Shown in pieces: positions 25,480 to 33,927 of a stretch of DNA of 64,000 nucleotides. The translations under genes were made by a program, and so were the position numbers. How positions within the stretch are numbered: the first letter of the stretch is position 1; every line of letters starts with the position of its first letter. This DNA is from Rhodobacter sp. (GTDB lineage Bacteria; Pseudomonadota; Alphaproteobacteria; Rhodobacterales; Rhodobacteraceae). Where the stretch lies: positions 1 through 64,000 of the forward strand of contig JAIYAE010000019.1 of NCBI GenBank assembly GCA_027489175.1, given 5' to 3'. The notes under the pieces were generated by a model. That model was not told the origin of the DNA. It did no database searches and saw only the letters and a program-made list of their open reading frames with translations.

Positions 25480-25849
25480 GTTCACAGGCGCATTCCTTCT
25501 GGAAGATGGCGTCTTGCCGGTCACCACAGTCACGGTCACTCGCACCACAGGCATACGCAACAGTCGCAGCCCTATTCCGCCACAAAGTACCCAATCACAA
25601 AAAAATACAGGTCAAGGTTGATTGGGCCTTCCCGATCAGGCGCAAGTGAGGGGTTTTTGCGGCGAAACCATGTCGCCTTGCATGGTCTGAAATCATCGCC
25701 ACCGGGCAGGATTCGCCGCCGAACTCGGGCGTCGACCAAGGCCACAGCGATTGCACCCAGCATCGGTCTGCTGGGCCTGATCCCGGACGAAAAGGATTGG
25801 CGCCGCACCGGGGGCGTGCCGATCCGGGGTCGGCTAAGGCCGCCCAAGT
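25480..25849. other. Non-coding gap, first part
   Basis: No gene is supported between the hypothetical gene and the repeated element that follows. The sequence is less GC-rich than the neighbours. A short stem, ACCATG (25667-25672) with CATGGT (25681-25686), is the only local structure noticed. Small frames here lack codon bias and ribosome-binding sites. Confidence 0.5.
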
Positions 25850-25922
25850 GTTAAGAAAGTTTGAAAACCGAAAGGCAAGCCGTTGAAAATGCTTGCTGCG
25901 AAATCTGTCCCTGCCCGGGACA
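25850..25922 (+). repeat. Composite intergenic element, copy A
   Basis: GTTAAGAAAG at 25850-25859 is followed by 42 bases that include TTGAAA (25883-25888), then AATCTGTCCC at 25902-25911 and the palindrome TGTCCC/GGGACA (25907-25922). The same parts with the same 42-base gap occur on the minus strand at 58787-58715. Role unknown: regulatory site, sRNA-like transcript or repeat. Confidence 0.7.
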
Positions 25923-25928
25923 GTCAGA

Positions 25929-25960
25929 CCGCGCCCCCCTTTCGGTCAAGGGGGGCGCGG
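25929..25960. terminator. Strong GC hairpin after the TRAP operon
   Basis: CCGCGCCCCCCTT (25929-25941) pairs perfectly with AAGGGGGGCGCGG (25948-25960) around TCGGTC, followed on the plus strand by CTTTTGG. It lies 17 bases after the dctP stop on the minus strand and probably marks the end of the TRAP operon, although the T tract is on the plus side. Confidence 0.7.
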
Positions 25961-25976
25961 CTTTTGGCACCTTGGC

Positions 25977-27068
25977 TTAGCGGTAGGGGTAGCCCGCCTT
26001 CGTCATCGTGTCGGCGTATTTCTTGAACGCCTCGACCACCCGGGCGGCCCGCGGCGATGCGGCCGCGGTCTCATCCCAGAAGCCGTTGGCATCGGTCAGG
26101 ACCTGCGCCCATTCCTCGGCAGGAAGCGAGGTAAGCTCCATCTTCTCGCCCTCGACCCGCAGCTTCGCCTCGCCGCCCCAGTACCAGACGTTGCGATAGT
26201 AATGCGACTGGTCGATGGTGATCTTGAACAGCTCCTGCAGATGCGGCGGGACCTTCTCCCAGCTGGCGGTGTTGGCAAAGTAGCTGCCGAACCACGCCCC
26301 GGTGACCGAGTTCGAGAGGGCGTATTTGCAGACATCGGCCCAGCCCACCTCATAGGCTTCGGTGAAGCCGCACCATGCCACGCCGTCCAGCTCGCCCGTC
26401 TGCATCGCGACCTCGACGTTGTCCCACGGGATCGTCACCGGGATCAGGCCATAGCGCGACAGGAACTTGCCTGCCGTCGGCACCCCGAACACCCGCAGAC
26501 CCTGCATGTCGGCAAGGGACCGGATCGGCTTGTCCACGGTGAAGATGTGCAGCGGGTCCCAGGCCCCGGCGGACAGCCAGGTCACGCCCTCAACCTCGGA
26601 ATAGGCTTCCTGCCAGATTTCCTTCAGGCCGTAGTACTGGAACAGCGCCGCCACATCGAGGCTGTAGCGCGTGGCAAAGGGGAAATAGCCCCCGAAGACC
26701 GAGATATCGACCGGCGAGGCCATCGTCGCCTCATCCGATTGCACGGCGTCGATGGTGCCGTTCTGCAAAGCGCGGAAGAGGTCGGCGGTCGGGACCAGCT
26801 GGTCGGCGTAGTAAAGCTCGATCTCCATCTCGCCGTTGGCAGCAGCGTTGAAGGCGTCGATCTGCGGCTTGATCACATGCGCGCCGAGAGGGGCCCCCGA
26901 GTACGTCTGCAGCCGCCACTTGATCGGCCCGCTTTGCGCATTGACGTAAGGCGCGGCCAAGGTGGCACCGGCCACGGCCCCCGCCCCCACAACCGATTGG
27001 CGCAGGAAGTTGCGGCGGGAAGCAAGAATCGCCTCCGACGGGCTTTGCGGTTTCTTCTGGTCTGTCAT
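25977..27068 (-). CDS. dctP: TRAP transporter substrate-binding protein (DctP family)
   Basis: The 363-residue periplasmic receptor carries a Tat-type signal SRRNFLRQSVVGAGAVAGA followed by a likely cleavage region near AAPYVNAQ. Mature sequence has the DctP pattern KWRLQTYSGAPLGAH, YADQLVP and the helix-rich C-terminal half with the conserved arginine-like contacts in GLRVFGVPTAGKFL. It would bind an organic acid or polyol-like ligand for the DctQM membrane proteins. The start at 27068 has GGAGAG 6 bases upstream; two other ATGs upstream are less well placed. It is last in the order deoR-dctQ-dctM-dctP, not first as in many TRAP operons. Confidence 0.92.
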   Translation of the reverse strand: MTDQKKPQSPSEAILASRRNFLRQSVVGAGAVAGATLAAPYVNAQSGPIKWRLQTYSGAPLGAHVIKPQIDAFNAAANGEMEIELYYADQLVPTADLFRALQNGTIDAVQSDEATMASPVDISVFGGYFPFATRYSLDVAALFQYYGLKEIWQEAYSEVEGVTWLSAGAWDPLHIFTVDKPIRSLADMQGLRVFGVPTAGKFLSRYGLIPVTIPWDNVEVAMQTGELDGVAWCGFTEAYEVGWADVCKYALSNSVTGAWFGSYFANTASWEKVPPHLQELFKITIDQSHYYRNVWYWGGEAKLRVEGEKMELTSLPAEEWAQVLTDANGFWDETAAASPRAARVVEAFKKYADTMTKAGYPYR

Positions 27069-27122
27069 CTGCATCTCTCCTGTCATTATGGGCTTCTGTG
27101 GGCCCGGTGGGTTGTAAGAAGT

Positions 27123-28463
27123 CTAGCCCCGGACGTGGACCATCTGTTCAGGCAGCCAAAGGGCGATCTGCGGGAACAGCATCAACAGCACGATGGTCAG
27201 CGCCATGATGGCCGCGAAGGGCCAGATCGAACGGTAGATCTCGCCCAGGGTGAAATCCTTCGGCGCGAGTGAGCGCATCAGGAACAGGTTATAGCCGAAG
27301 GGTGGCGTGATATAGGCGATCTGGCAGGTGATCGTGTAAAGGATGCCGTACCAGATCAGCTGGTTGTCAAAGCCAAGGTCCAGGGACCCCACCAGCGGGA
27401 TGTAGAGCGGCGCCACGATCACCAGCATCGCCGTGTCGTCCAGGAACATGCCCAACAGGATAAAGCTGAGCTGCATCATGATGATGATGGTCCAGGGCGA
27501 CAGGTCCCATTTGGTGATGAACAGCGACTCGATCGCCCGCACCGCGCCAAGACCATCAAAGATTGCACCGAAGGCAAGTGCGGCAAGGATCAGCCACATG
27601 AACATGCAGGACACGTTCAATGTCTTCATCGAGGTTTCGCGGATCAGCCGCCAGGAGAACCGCCCTTTGAGGGCCGCCGCCAGCGTGGCCGATGTCGCCC
27701 CCACGGCCGAGCTTTCGACCAGGCTGGTGATACCAAAGACGAAAAGTCCGGTCATGAAGAAGAAGATCAACAGCGGGATGATCCCGGCCTTGGCCAGCGC
27801 CAGCTTTTCGCGGAAGGGCATGTTCAGCTCTTCCTCGGGCACGGACGGGGCCAGTTTGGGGTTCAGCTTGGCGCGGATGTAGATGTAGGCAATGAACAGC
27901 GCCGCCATCAGAAGGCCCGGCATGATGCCCGCAAACCACAGCTGCGACACCGGCTGCCGCGCGATCATGCCGTAAAGGACCAGCACCACCGACGGCGGGA
28001 TCAGGATGCCAAGGGATGAGCCCCCTTGCACCACACCCGAAATCAGCACCTTGTCATAGCCCCGGCGGATCATCTCGGGCAGGGCAATCGTCGCGCCAAT
28101 GGCCATGCCCGCGACCGACAGCCCGTTCATCGCCGAGATGATGACCATCAGCAGGATAGTCCCGATGGCAAGGCCGCCGGGGATGCGACCGAACCAGACG
28201 TGCAGCATCTTGTAGAGGTCTTCGGCAATCCCGGATTCCGCGAGGATGTAGCCCATGTAGATGAACATGGGCAGCGTCAGCATGGCGTACCAGTTGAAGA
28301 GCTTGAAAACCTGGTTGTAGGGCAGCTCAATCGCGCCATTGCCGTACAAAAGCAGCGCCGCCCCCGCGGCGACAAAGCCGATGGCGGCAAAGACCCGCTG
28401 GCCGGTCACCAGCAACAGCGCCATCGAGGCGAACATCAAAAGGGCAATCATCTCATAGGACAT
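27123..28463 (-). CDS. dctM: TRAP transporter large permease subunit (DctM family)
   Basis: The 446-residue protein has about 12 hydrophobic segments of a DctM permease, beginning MSYEMIALLMFASMALLLVTGQRVFAAIG and containing the family block SGVVQGGSSLGILIPPSVVLVLYG and YITPPFGYNLFLMR. It exchanges ligand for sodium across the inner membrane with DctQ. The start overlaps the stop of dctQ by one base (TGATG). The longer frame to 28583 is rejected because it runs through the dctQ coding sequence. Confidence 0.95.
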   Translation of the reverse strand: MSYEMIALLMFASMALLLVTGQRVFAAIGFVAAGAALLLYGNGAIELPYNQVFKLFNWYAMLTLPMFIYMGYILAESGIAEDLYKMLHVWFGRIPGGLAIGTILLMVIISAMNGLSVAGMAIGATIALPEMIRRGYDKVLISGVVQGGSSLGILIPPSVVLVLYGMIARQPVSQLWFAGIMPGLLMAALFIAYIYIRAKLNPKLAPSVPEEELNMPFREKLALAKAGIIPLLIFFFMTGLFVFGITSLVESSAVGATSATLAAALKGRFSWRLIRETSMKTLNVSCMFMWLILAALAFGAIFDGLGAVRAIESLFITKWDLSPWTIIIMMQLSFILLGMFLDDTAMLVIVAPLYIPLVGSLDLGFDNQLIWYGILYTITCQIAYITPPFGYNLFLMRSLAPKDFTLGEIYRSIWPFAAIMALTIVLLMLFPQIALWLPEQMVHVRG

Positions 28464-28972
28464 CAGATGGTTTCCCCGCGCAGCGTGGCGATATGTTTGA
28501 AGACCAGCGAGAGCGCCTGCATCAGCATCAGGACCAGGCAAACCGTCAGCAGCGCCTTGATCGGAATGACCGAGGGGTTCCACATGGAAAACCGCCGCTC
28601 GCCCGTTTCAATCGCATAGGTCAGGGACGAGATGCTGCCCACCAGCATCACGCCCAGATAGAAGATCAGGCAGCCCACGGTGAAGAGGTCAAGCTTGGCC
28701 TTGCCACGCTCCGACAGGTTGGCATACCACAGGTCCATTCGCACATGTTCGTTGTTTTTCAACGTGATGGGCCCACCCATGAAGTAGTAGGCCGCCAGGG
28801 TGAACTGGGTGAATTCAATGGCCCAGTGAATGGGGATGTTCAGGATGTTGCGGGTGATCGCGTCAAAGATCAGCGTCGCCCCCATCACGAAGATCAGTGA
28901 CGCGGCAAGATAGCCGACATAGTCCGAAATCCGGTCGATCAGCCGGACATAGCCCTTGATCAACTGCGGCAT
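28463..28972 (-). CDS. dctQ: TRAP transporter small permease subunit (DctQ family)
   Basis: The 169-residue protein has four hydrophobic segments typical of DctQ and the conserved region IHWAIEFTQFTLAAYYFMGGPITLKNNEHVRMDLWY. DctQ stabilises the large permease. It starts 13 bases after the stop of the DeoR regulator gene, so the regulator and transporter are probably transcribed together from the divergent control region at 29.75-29.9 kb. Confidence 0.94.
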   Translation of the reverse strand: MPQLIKGYVRLIDRISDYVGYLAASLIFVMGATLIFDAITRNILNIPIHWAIEFTQFTLAAYYFMGGPITLKNNEHVRMDLWYANLSERGKAKLDLFTVGCLIFYLGVMLVGSISSLTYAIETGERRFSMWNPSVIPIKALLTVCLVLMLMQALSLVFKHIATLRGETI

Positions 28973-28985
28973 GCGGCGTCTTTCT

Positions 28986-29738
28986 TCAGGTCCATAACTC
29001 CACCCCTCTGTCGGTCAGCGCCTCTTTGTGCGCCCTTTGCAGTTTCCCATCACTGATGATGAGGTCGATCCGGTCGATGTCGCAGACGGCATGCGCCGCT
29101 TGTCGGCCAAACTTCGTGGCATCGGCCAAGACCGTCACCGACCGGGCGTTGCGGATCATCGCGCGGGCAATGTCCGCCTCATCCAGGCTGGCGTCCATCG
29201 CGCCGATGGCCGGGTCAAGGGCCGAGACGGTCAGGATGGCGCGGTCGGCGCGAAAGGCCTGCAGCTGCTGAATCACGGCGCTGCCGGTGGTCTGGGCATT
29301 GTCCGCCCCGTAGCGCCCGCCCAAGAGATGGATGATGGCATCCGACCGTCCCAACCGCTCAGCCAGCCGGCAGGAATTGGTGATGATCGTCAGCCCAGGG
29401 ATCGCGGCCAGCGTGTCGGCGGCGGCAAGGGTGGTGGACCCGGTGTCGATGAAGATCGTCTCGCCCGGGGCAATGGCCCGGCCAAGGCTGCGGCCGATAT
29501 GGGCCTTGGCGTCAATCTCGGTGCCAAGGCGGGCGTCGTGGCTGGGTTCACTGATCAGGAACGGACGGCGCGCCCCGCCATGCACCTTCTGCACGCGGCC
29601 AGCCTCGGCCAGCATGCCAAGGTCACGGCGGATCGTCTCGGACGAGACGTCGAAACGTGCTGCCAGCATGTCGACCGACACTTCCCCTTCGCGCCGGATG
29701 ATCGCCTCGATCTGAGGCTGTCGTTCGTGCGGTTTCAT
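28986..29738 (-). CDS. DeoR/GlpR family transcriptional regulator
   Basis: The 250-residue protein starts MKPHERQPQIEAIIRREGEV and has an N-terminal winged helix (DMLAARFDVSSETIRRDLGML near residues 22-42) with the DeoR VQKVHGGA motif, followed by the DeoRC sugar-phosphate-sensing domain (FIDTGSTTLAAADTL, TVLADATKFGR). GlpR-type members respond to glycerol-3-phosphate or related phosphates, which fits the FGGY kinase and GlpA-like gene across the divergent promoter. The longer frame to 30122 runs through the promoter region and is rejected. It likely represses both arms of the cluster. Confidence 0.92.
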   Translation of the reverse strand: MKPHERQPQIEAIIRREGEVSVDMLAARFDVSSETIRRDLGMLAEAGRVQKVHGGARRPFLISEPSHDARLGTEIDAKAHIGRSLGRAIAPGETIFIDTGSTTLAAADTLAAIPGLTIITNSCRLAERLGRSDAIIHLLGGRYGADNAQTTGSAVIQQLQAFRADRAILTVSALDPAIGAMDASLDEADIARAMIRNARSVTVLADATKFGRQAAHAVCDIDRIDLIISDGKLQRAHKEALTDRGVELWT

Positions 29739-29850
29739 GGTCACCCCACCCCCAGCCGACCGTGCAAGCGGGCCAAGGTCAACAGATTTCTTGACCAGAT
29801 GGTGAAATTCACGGCCCAGTTGTCCTTGACGGGTCATTCTGGGGCTCAGC

Positions 29851-29879
29851 TTGACAGGAATGACCGAATAGTCAATACT
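29851..29879 (+). promoter_or_regulatory. Sigma-70-type promoter candidate for the polyol operon
   Basis: A perfect -35 TTGACA (29851-29856) is followed after 17 bases by AATACT (29874-29879), a weak -10. It lies 34 bases before the GTG start of the first plus-strand gene. TTGAC occurs four times and GTCAA twice in 29778-29883, so operator sites for the DeoR regulator probably overlap it. Confidence 0.5.
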
Positions 29880-29913
29880 TGACGATAACCACATTATTTG
29901 ATGAGGGATTGCC

Positions 29914-31302
29914 GTGCCCGACAGCCTGCCCAGCCATGATGTGGCAGTGATCGGCGCCGGAGTCGTGGGGGCGGCGCTGGCGCGGGCCTTCACCTTGGCG
30001 GGCGCGAAGGTGGTGGTGCTGGAAAAAGCGGCAGATGTGCTCGATGGCGCGTCCAAGGGCAACTCGGCCATCCTGCACACCGGGTTTGACGCGCCGGAAG
30101 GATCGGTCGAGCTGGCCTGCATCCGCGACGGCTATGCGCTCTACCATGAGATTCGCGAACGGCTGGGGCTGCCGGTGATCCGGTCGGGGGCCATGGTCCT
30201 GGCCTGGTCCGAGGCTGAGGTCGCCGAACTGCCGCGACTGATGGCGCAGGCCGTGGCCAATGGTGTGACGGACGTGGAGACCCTGACCGGGGCCGAGGCG
30301 CTGGCGCTTGAACCCCGGCTTTCACCCCGCGTGCAGGCCGGGTTCCGCGTCCCGGGTGAGCATCTGATCGACCCCTGGTCCGCCGCCCACGGCTATCTGC
30401 TGCAAGCGCTGGAAAACGGCGCCACCCTGATGCGGCAGGCCGAAGTGCTGGCGGGGCGGCGCGCGGGCGGGGTCTGGCATCTGGCAACCACCGCAGGCGC
30501 GGTGCAGGCGCGGCTCGTCATCAACGCAGCGGGCCTTTGGGGCGATGAGGTGGACCGCCGCGTCACGGGTGAAACCTGGTTCACCATCAAGCCGCGCAAG
30601 GGCCAGTTCGTGGTCTATGACAAGACCGCCGCCAGCCTTTTGGGCCATATCATCCTGCCGGTGCCGACCAAGACCACCAAAGGCATCGTCGTCTGCCGCA
30701 CCGTTTACGGCAACCTTCTCGTCGGCCCCACGGCGGAAGAGCAGGACGATCGCGAACACGCCACCGTCGACCGCCCCACCTTGCAAGCGCTGATGCGCCG
30801 GGGTGAGGAGATCCTGCCCGCGCTTTCCGGGCAAGAGGTGACGGCGGTCTACGCAGGCCTGCGCCCCGCGACCGAGGAAAAGGAATACCGCATCCGCACC
30901 GACCTGGCCGAGGATTACATCTGCGTCGGCGGCATCCGCTCAACCGGCCTGTCGGCAGCCCTTGGCATCGCGGCGCATGTGGTTCGGCTGACGGCGCGGG
31001 ACTGGGTGCCGCTGGCCGATCCGGTCTGGCCGGTGATGCCCTCCTTGACCGACTGCGCGCCGCGCGATTGGCAGAAACCGGGGCATGACGGCATCCTTTG
31101 CCACTGCGAACTGGTGACCAAGCGTGAGGTTGAGGCCGCGCTGACCGGCCCCCTGGCCGCAGGCAGCCTAGGTGGGCTGAAGCGCCGGACACGGGTGACG
31201 ATGGGCCGATGTCAGGGGTTCTACTGCTCGGCCGCACTGGCGAAACTCACCGAAGGGCGGCTGGCGCAACCCATGCTGGGGGGCAGCGATGGCGCAGAGT
31301 GA
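29914..31302 (+). CDS. GlpA-like FAD-dependent oxidoreductase with C-terminal [2Fe-2S] (BFD-type) domain
   Basis: The 462-residue protein begins with a Rossmann FAD motif VAVIGAGVVGAALARAF and has a DAO/glycerol-3-phosphate dehydrogenase-type body (GNSAILHTGFDAP, VGPTAEEQDDREH, GIRSTGLSAALGIA). The last about 100 residues carry the BFD-type iron-sulfur pattern CHC (LCHCELVTKREVEAAL) and two more cysteines in GRCQGFYC. This architecture matches the GlpA-like subunit of clostridial and thermotogal glp clusters. Likely reaction: oxidation of a phosphorylated or free polyol, electrons leaving through the iron-sulfur domain. The start is GTG behind GAGGGA. The next gene starts inside its 3' end. 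Confidence 0.88.
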   Translation: MPDSLPSHDVAVIGAGVVGAALARAFTLAGAKVVVLEKAADVLDGASKGNSAILHTGFDAPEGSVELACIRDGYALYHEIRERLGLPVIRSGAMVLAWSEAEVAELPRLMAQAVANGVTDVETLTGAEALALEPRLSPRVQAGFRVPGEHLIDPWSAAHGYLLQALENGATLMRQAEVLAGRRAGGVWHLATTAGAVQARLVINAAGLWGDEVDRRVTGETWFTIKPRKGQFVVYDKTAASLLGHIILPVPTKTTKGIVVCRTVYGNLLVGPTAEEQDDREHATVDRPTLQALMRRGEEILPALSGQEVTAVYAGLRPATEEKEYRIRTDLAEDYICVGGIRSTGLSAALGIAAHVVRLTARDWVPLADPVWPVMPSLTDCAPRDWQKPGHDGILCHCELVTKREVEAALTGPLAAGSLGGLKRRTRVTMGRCQGFYCSAALAKLTEGRLAQPMLGGSDGAE

Positions 31303-32506
31303 TGTCCTTGTCGTGGGCGCGGGGCCTGCGGGCCTGTCCGCCGCCACCGAACTGGCAAAGCGGGGGGTCAGCGTCACCGTCTTGGACCGTGAGGATCAGG
31401 CCGGCGGCATCCCCCGCCATTGCAACCACCCGCCCTACGGATTGCGCGAATTTCACCGCCTGATGCGCGGCCCCGCCTATGCCGCACGGCTGGTGGATGA
31501 GGCGCTGGCCGCCGGTGTCACGATCCGCACCCGGACCACCGTCGTCGCCCTGCATCCCGGCGGCACGCTTGACATCACCAGCCCGCAGGGTCTGGAGACC
31601 CTGACCGCCCGCGTGGTCCTGCTGGCCACCGGCGTGCGCGAGACCAGCCGCGCAGCCCGGCTGATCGGCGGGGAAAAGCCCGGGGGCGTCATGTCCACCG
31701 GGGCCTTGCAGGGGATCGTCCACCTGAACGGCCAGCGCCCCTTCCAGCGCCCGGTGATCCTTGGGACGGAGCTTGTCGCCTTCTCGGCCCTTCTGACCTG
31801 CCGCCATGCCGGGATCACGCCGGTCGCCATGATCGAACCCGCAACCCGCATCACCGCCTACAGCCCGGCCGCCATGCTGGCCGGCGTGCTGGGCGTGCCG
31901 ATCCTGCGCGGCACCGCCATCGACGCGATCCATGGCCGCACCCGGGTGGAAGGCGTGCGCCTCAACCGCCCTGAGGGGCCTGAGGAGATGGCAACCGACG
32001 GCGTCATCGTCTCGGGCGGGTTCCGGCCTGATGCCGCGCTGTTGCGCGCCAGCCATCTGGAGGTGGACCCGGGCAGCGGCGGCCCGGTGATCGACGCCTG
32101 GGGGCGGCTGTCGGACCCCAGCTATTTCGCCGCCGGAAACCTGCTGCGGGGCGTGGAAACCGCCGGCTGGTGCTGGGCCGAGGGGCGCCGCGTCGCCCGG
32201 GCCATCGCGGCCAGCCTGCAAGGCCGCCTGCCCGCCCCGACCGCAGCCCGGCTGCGGCTGACCTCTGACGCCCTGCGGCTGGCCGTGCCACAGATGCTGC
32301 CGATCGACACCCCGCCGGACAGCGGCGCCGCCACCCGGTTGCAACTGCGCCTCAACCGCCCCGCAAAGGGCCGCTTGCGCCTGATGCAAGAGGGGCAGTG
32401 CCTGTTGACCCGCCGCATCGAAAGCCTGCCTGAACGGCGGATCACCCTGCCCCTGCCCGCCCTGCGCAGCACCTCCGACATCACCCTGACGCTGGAGGAG
32501 CGGTGA
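31289..32506 (+). CDS. FAD/NAD(P)-dependent oxidoreductase, partner of the GlpA-like gene
   Basis: The 405-residue flavoprotein has VLVVGAGPAGLSAATELAK at the N-terminus and an ATGVRETSRAARLIGG block plus VIVSGGFRPDA, as in the pyridine nucleotide-disulfide oxidoreductase-like family found beside GlpA-like genes. Residues about 330-405 form an extra C-terminal beta-rich segment (RLQLRLNRPAKGRLRL, RRITLPLPALRSTSDI) that replaces the separate CXXC-rich small protein often seen at this place in other genomes. Its ATG is 14 bases before the upstream stop, so the two subunits are translated together and likely form a complex. Confidence 0.85.
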   Translation: MAQSDVLVVGAGPAGLSAATELAKRGVSVTVLDREDQAGGIPRHCNHPPYGLREFHRLMRGPAYAARLVDEALAAGVTIRTRTTVVALHPGGTLDITSPQGLETLTARVVLLATGVRETSRAARLIGGEKPGGVMSTGALQGIVHLNGQRPFQRPVILGTELVAFSALLTCRHAGITPVAMIEPATRITAYSPAAMLAGVLGVPILRGTAIDAIHGRTRVEGVRLNRPEGPEEMATDGVIVSGGFRPDAALLRASHLEVDPGSGGPVIDAWGRLSDPSYFAAGNLLRGVETAGWCWAEGRRVARAIAASLQGRLPAPTAARLRLTSDALRLAVPQMLPIDTPPDSGAATRLQLRLNRPAKGRLRLMQEGQCLLTRRIESLPERRITLPLPALRSTSDITLTLEER

Positions 32507-33927
32507 GGATCGCCGCCATTGACCAGGGCACCACCAGCACCCGCGCGCTGGTGCTGGGGGAGGATGGCCGCTTGCAGCCGGTGCTGTCCCTGCCCCATGC
32601 CCAGACCACCCCGGCCCCGCACCATGTGGAGCAAGACGCCGAGGAGTTGCTGGCCAATATCCAGCGCTGCCTTGAGGCCGCAGGCGCCGACGTGGTCGGC
32701 CTGTCGAACCAGGGCGAAAGCTGCCTTGCCTGGGACGCGCGCGATGGGCGGCCGGTCAGCCCGGTCATCTCATGGCAGGATGATCGGACGGCGGGTGTTG
32801 TGGCTGGTCTGGCGCGCGATGGCGCCGGGCCGCTGGTGCTGGAGCGCGCAGGCCTACCGATGGACGCCTATTTCTCGGCCTCGAAACTGGGCTGGATCGT
32901 CCGGCATCTTCCCCTCGCTGCCAACCTTGCGCGGCAGGGCCATCTGCGTCTGGGAACCACAGATGCCTTCTTCCGCGACCGTCTGACCGGGCGGTTTGAG
33001 ACGGATGTCGCCACCGCCTCACGCACCTCGCTGATGAACCTTGGCCTCGGGACCTGGGACGCGGACCTGTGCCAGCTGTTCGGCGTGCCGATCAGCGCCC
33101 TGCCCCGGATCACCCCGACCTCGGGCGATCTTGGCACCCTGCCCGGGGGCGCGCGGCTGGCCGCTTCCATCGTCGACCAACAGGCCGCCCTTTACGGCCA
33201 TGGCTGCCGCGCGCCGGGAGAGACGAAGATCACCTTCGGCACCGGGGCCTTCGCGCAAAGCGTGACGGGCGCGCTGGTGCGCCCCGGCGATGCAGCCGTG
33301 CTGCCAACCGTGGCCTGGCAAGAGGGCGAAGGCTCGGTGACCTATGCGCTGGACGGCGGGGTCTATGCGGCAGCCTCAGCCGTGAACTGGGCGCGGGGGC
33401 TGGGGCTTTTCGCCGACCTTGCCGAGATTGCCGCCTTTGGCAGCCCGGCCATCGACCGGGGGCTGGCCTTTGTGCCCGCACTGGTCGGCCTTGGCGCGCC
33501 GCATTGGAACCGCGCCGCGCGGGGGGCATGGCTGGGGCTCGGTCTGGCCGATGGCAAGGCTGACCTGATGCAGGCGCTGCTGGAGGGCATCGCCCTGCGC
33601 AGCGTCGAGGTTCTGGCCGCAATGGCCTCGGTTCAGGCGGCAAACGGGCCGGTGTCGGTTGATGGGGGCCTGTCGCGGAACCCCTATTTCACGCAGTTTC
33701 TGGCCGACACGCTGGGCCGCGACCTGTTCCTGTCGGATGAGCCTGAACTGACCGCCGCAGGCCTTGCCCAGATGGCGGCACGGGCGGCAGGTCTTTCCGT
33801 GCCCGAGGTTCGGCCCGGGCGCATCATCCACGGTCGGACCGGCGCGGGGGCTGGACGGCTGGCGGCCTTTGCCGCCGCACGGCACGCCGTCGAACGCTAT
33901 GCCGCTACCCGCCTTCAGCCCCTTTAG
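32503..33927 (+). CDS. FGGY-family carbohydrate kinase (glycerol-kinase-like)
   Basis: The 474-residue kinase starts with GTG overlapping the upstream TGA (GTGA). The N-terminus IDQGTTSTRALV is the phosphate-binding loop, SNQGESCLAWD and ISWQDDRT follow as in glycerol kinase, and the C-terminal VDGGLSRNPYFTQFLADTLG is the second FGGY signature. It would phosphorylate the substrate imported by the TRAP transporter, glycerol or another short polyol. Its stop codon overlaps the stop of the convergent TPP-enzyme gene by three bases. Confidence 0.9.
   Translation: MRIAAIDQGTTSTRALVLGEDGRLQPVLSLPHAQTTPAPHHVEQDAEELLANIQRCLEAAGADVVGLSNQGESCLAWDARDGRPVSPVISWQDDRTAGVVAGLARDGAGPLVLERAGLPMDAYFSASKLGWIVRHLPLAANLARQGHLRLGTTDAFFRDRLTGRFETDVATASRTSLMNLGLGTWDADLCQLFGVPISALPRITPTSGDLGTLPGGARLAASIVDQQAALYGHGCRAPGETKITFGTGAFAQSVTGALVRPGDAAVLPTVAWQEGEGSVTYALDGGVYAAASAVNWARGLGLFADLAEIAAFGSPAIDRGLAFVPALVGLGAPHWNRAARGAWLGLGLADGKADLMQALLEGIALRSVEVLAAMASVQAANGPVSVDGGLSRNPYFTQFLADTLGRDLFLSDEPELTAAGLAQMAARAAGLSVPEVRPGRIIHGRTGAGAGRLAAFAAARHAVERYAATRLQPL

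Noticed and set aside
25572-25847. 91-residue minus-strand frame in the gap before the TRAP operon
   Set aside because: No ribosome-binding site, weak codon bias and no recognisable protein pattern; the region is better treated as non-coding.
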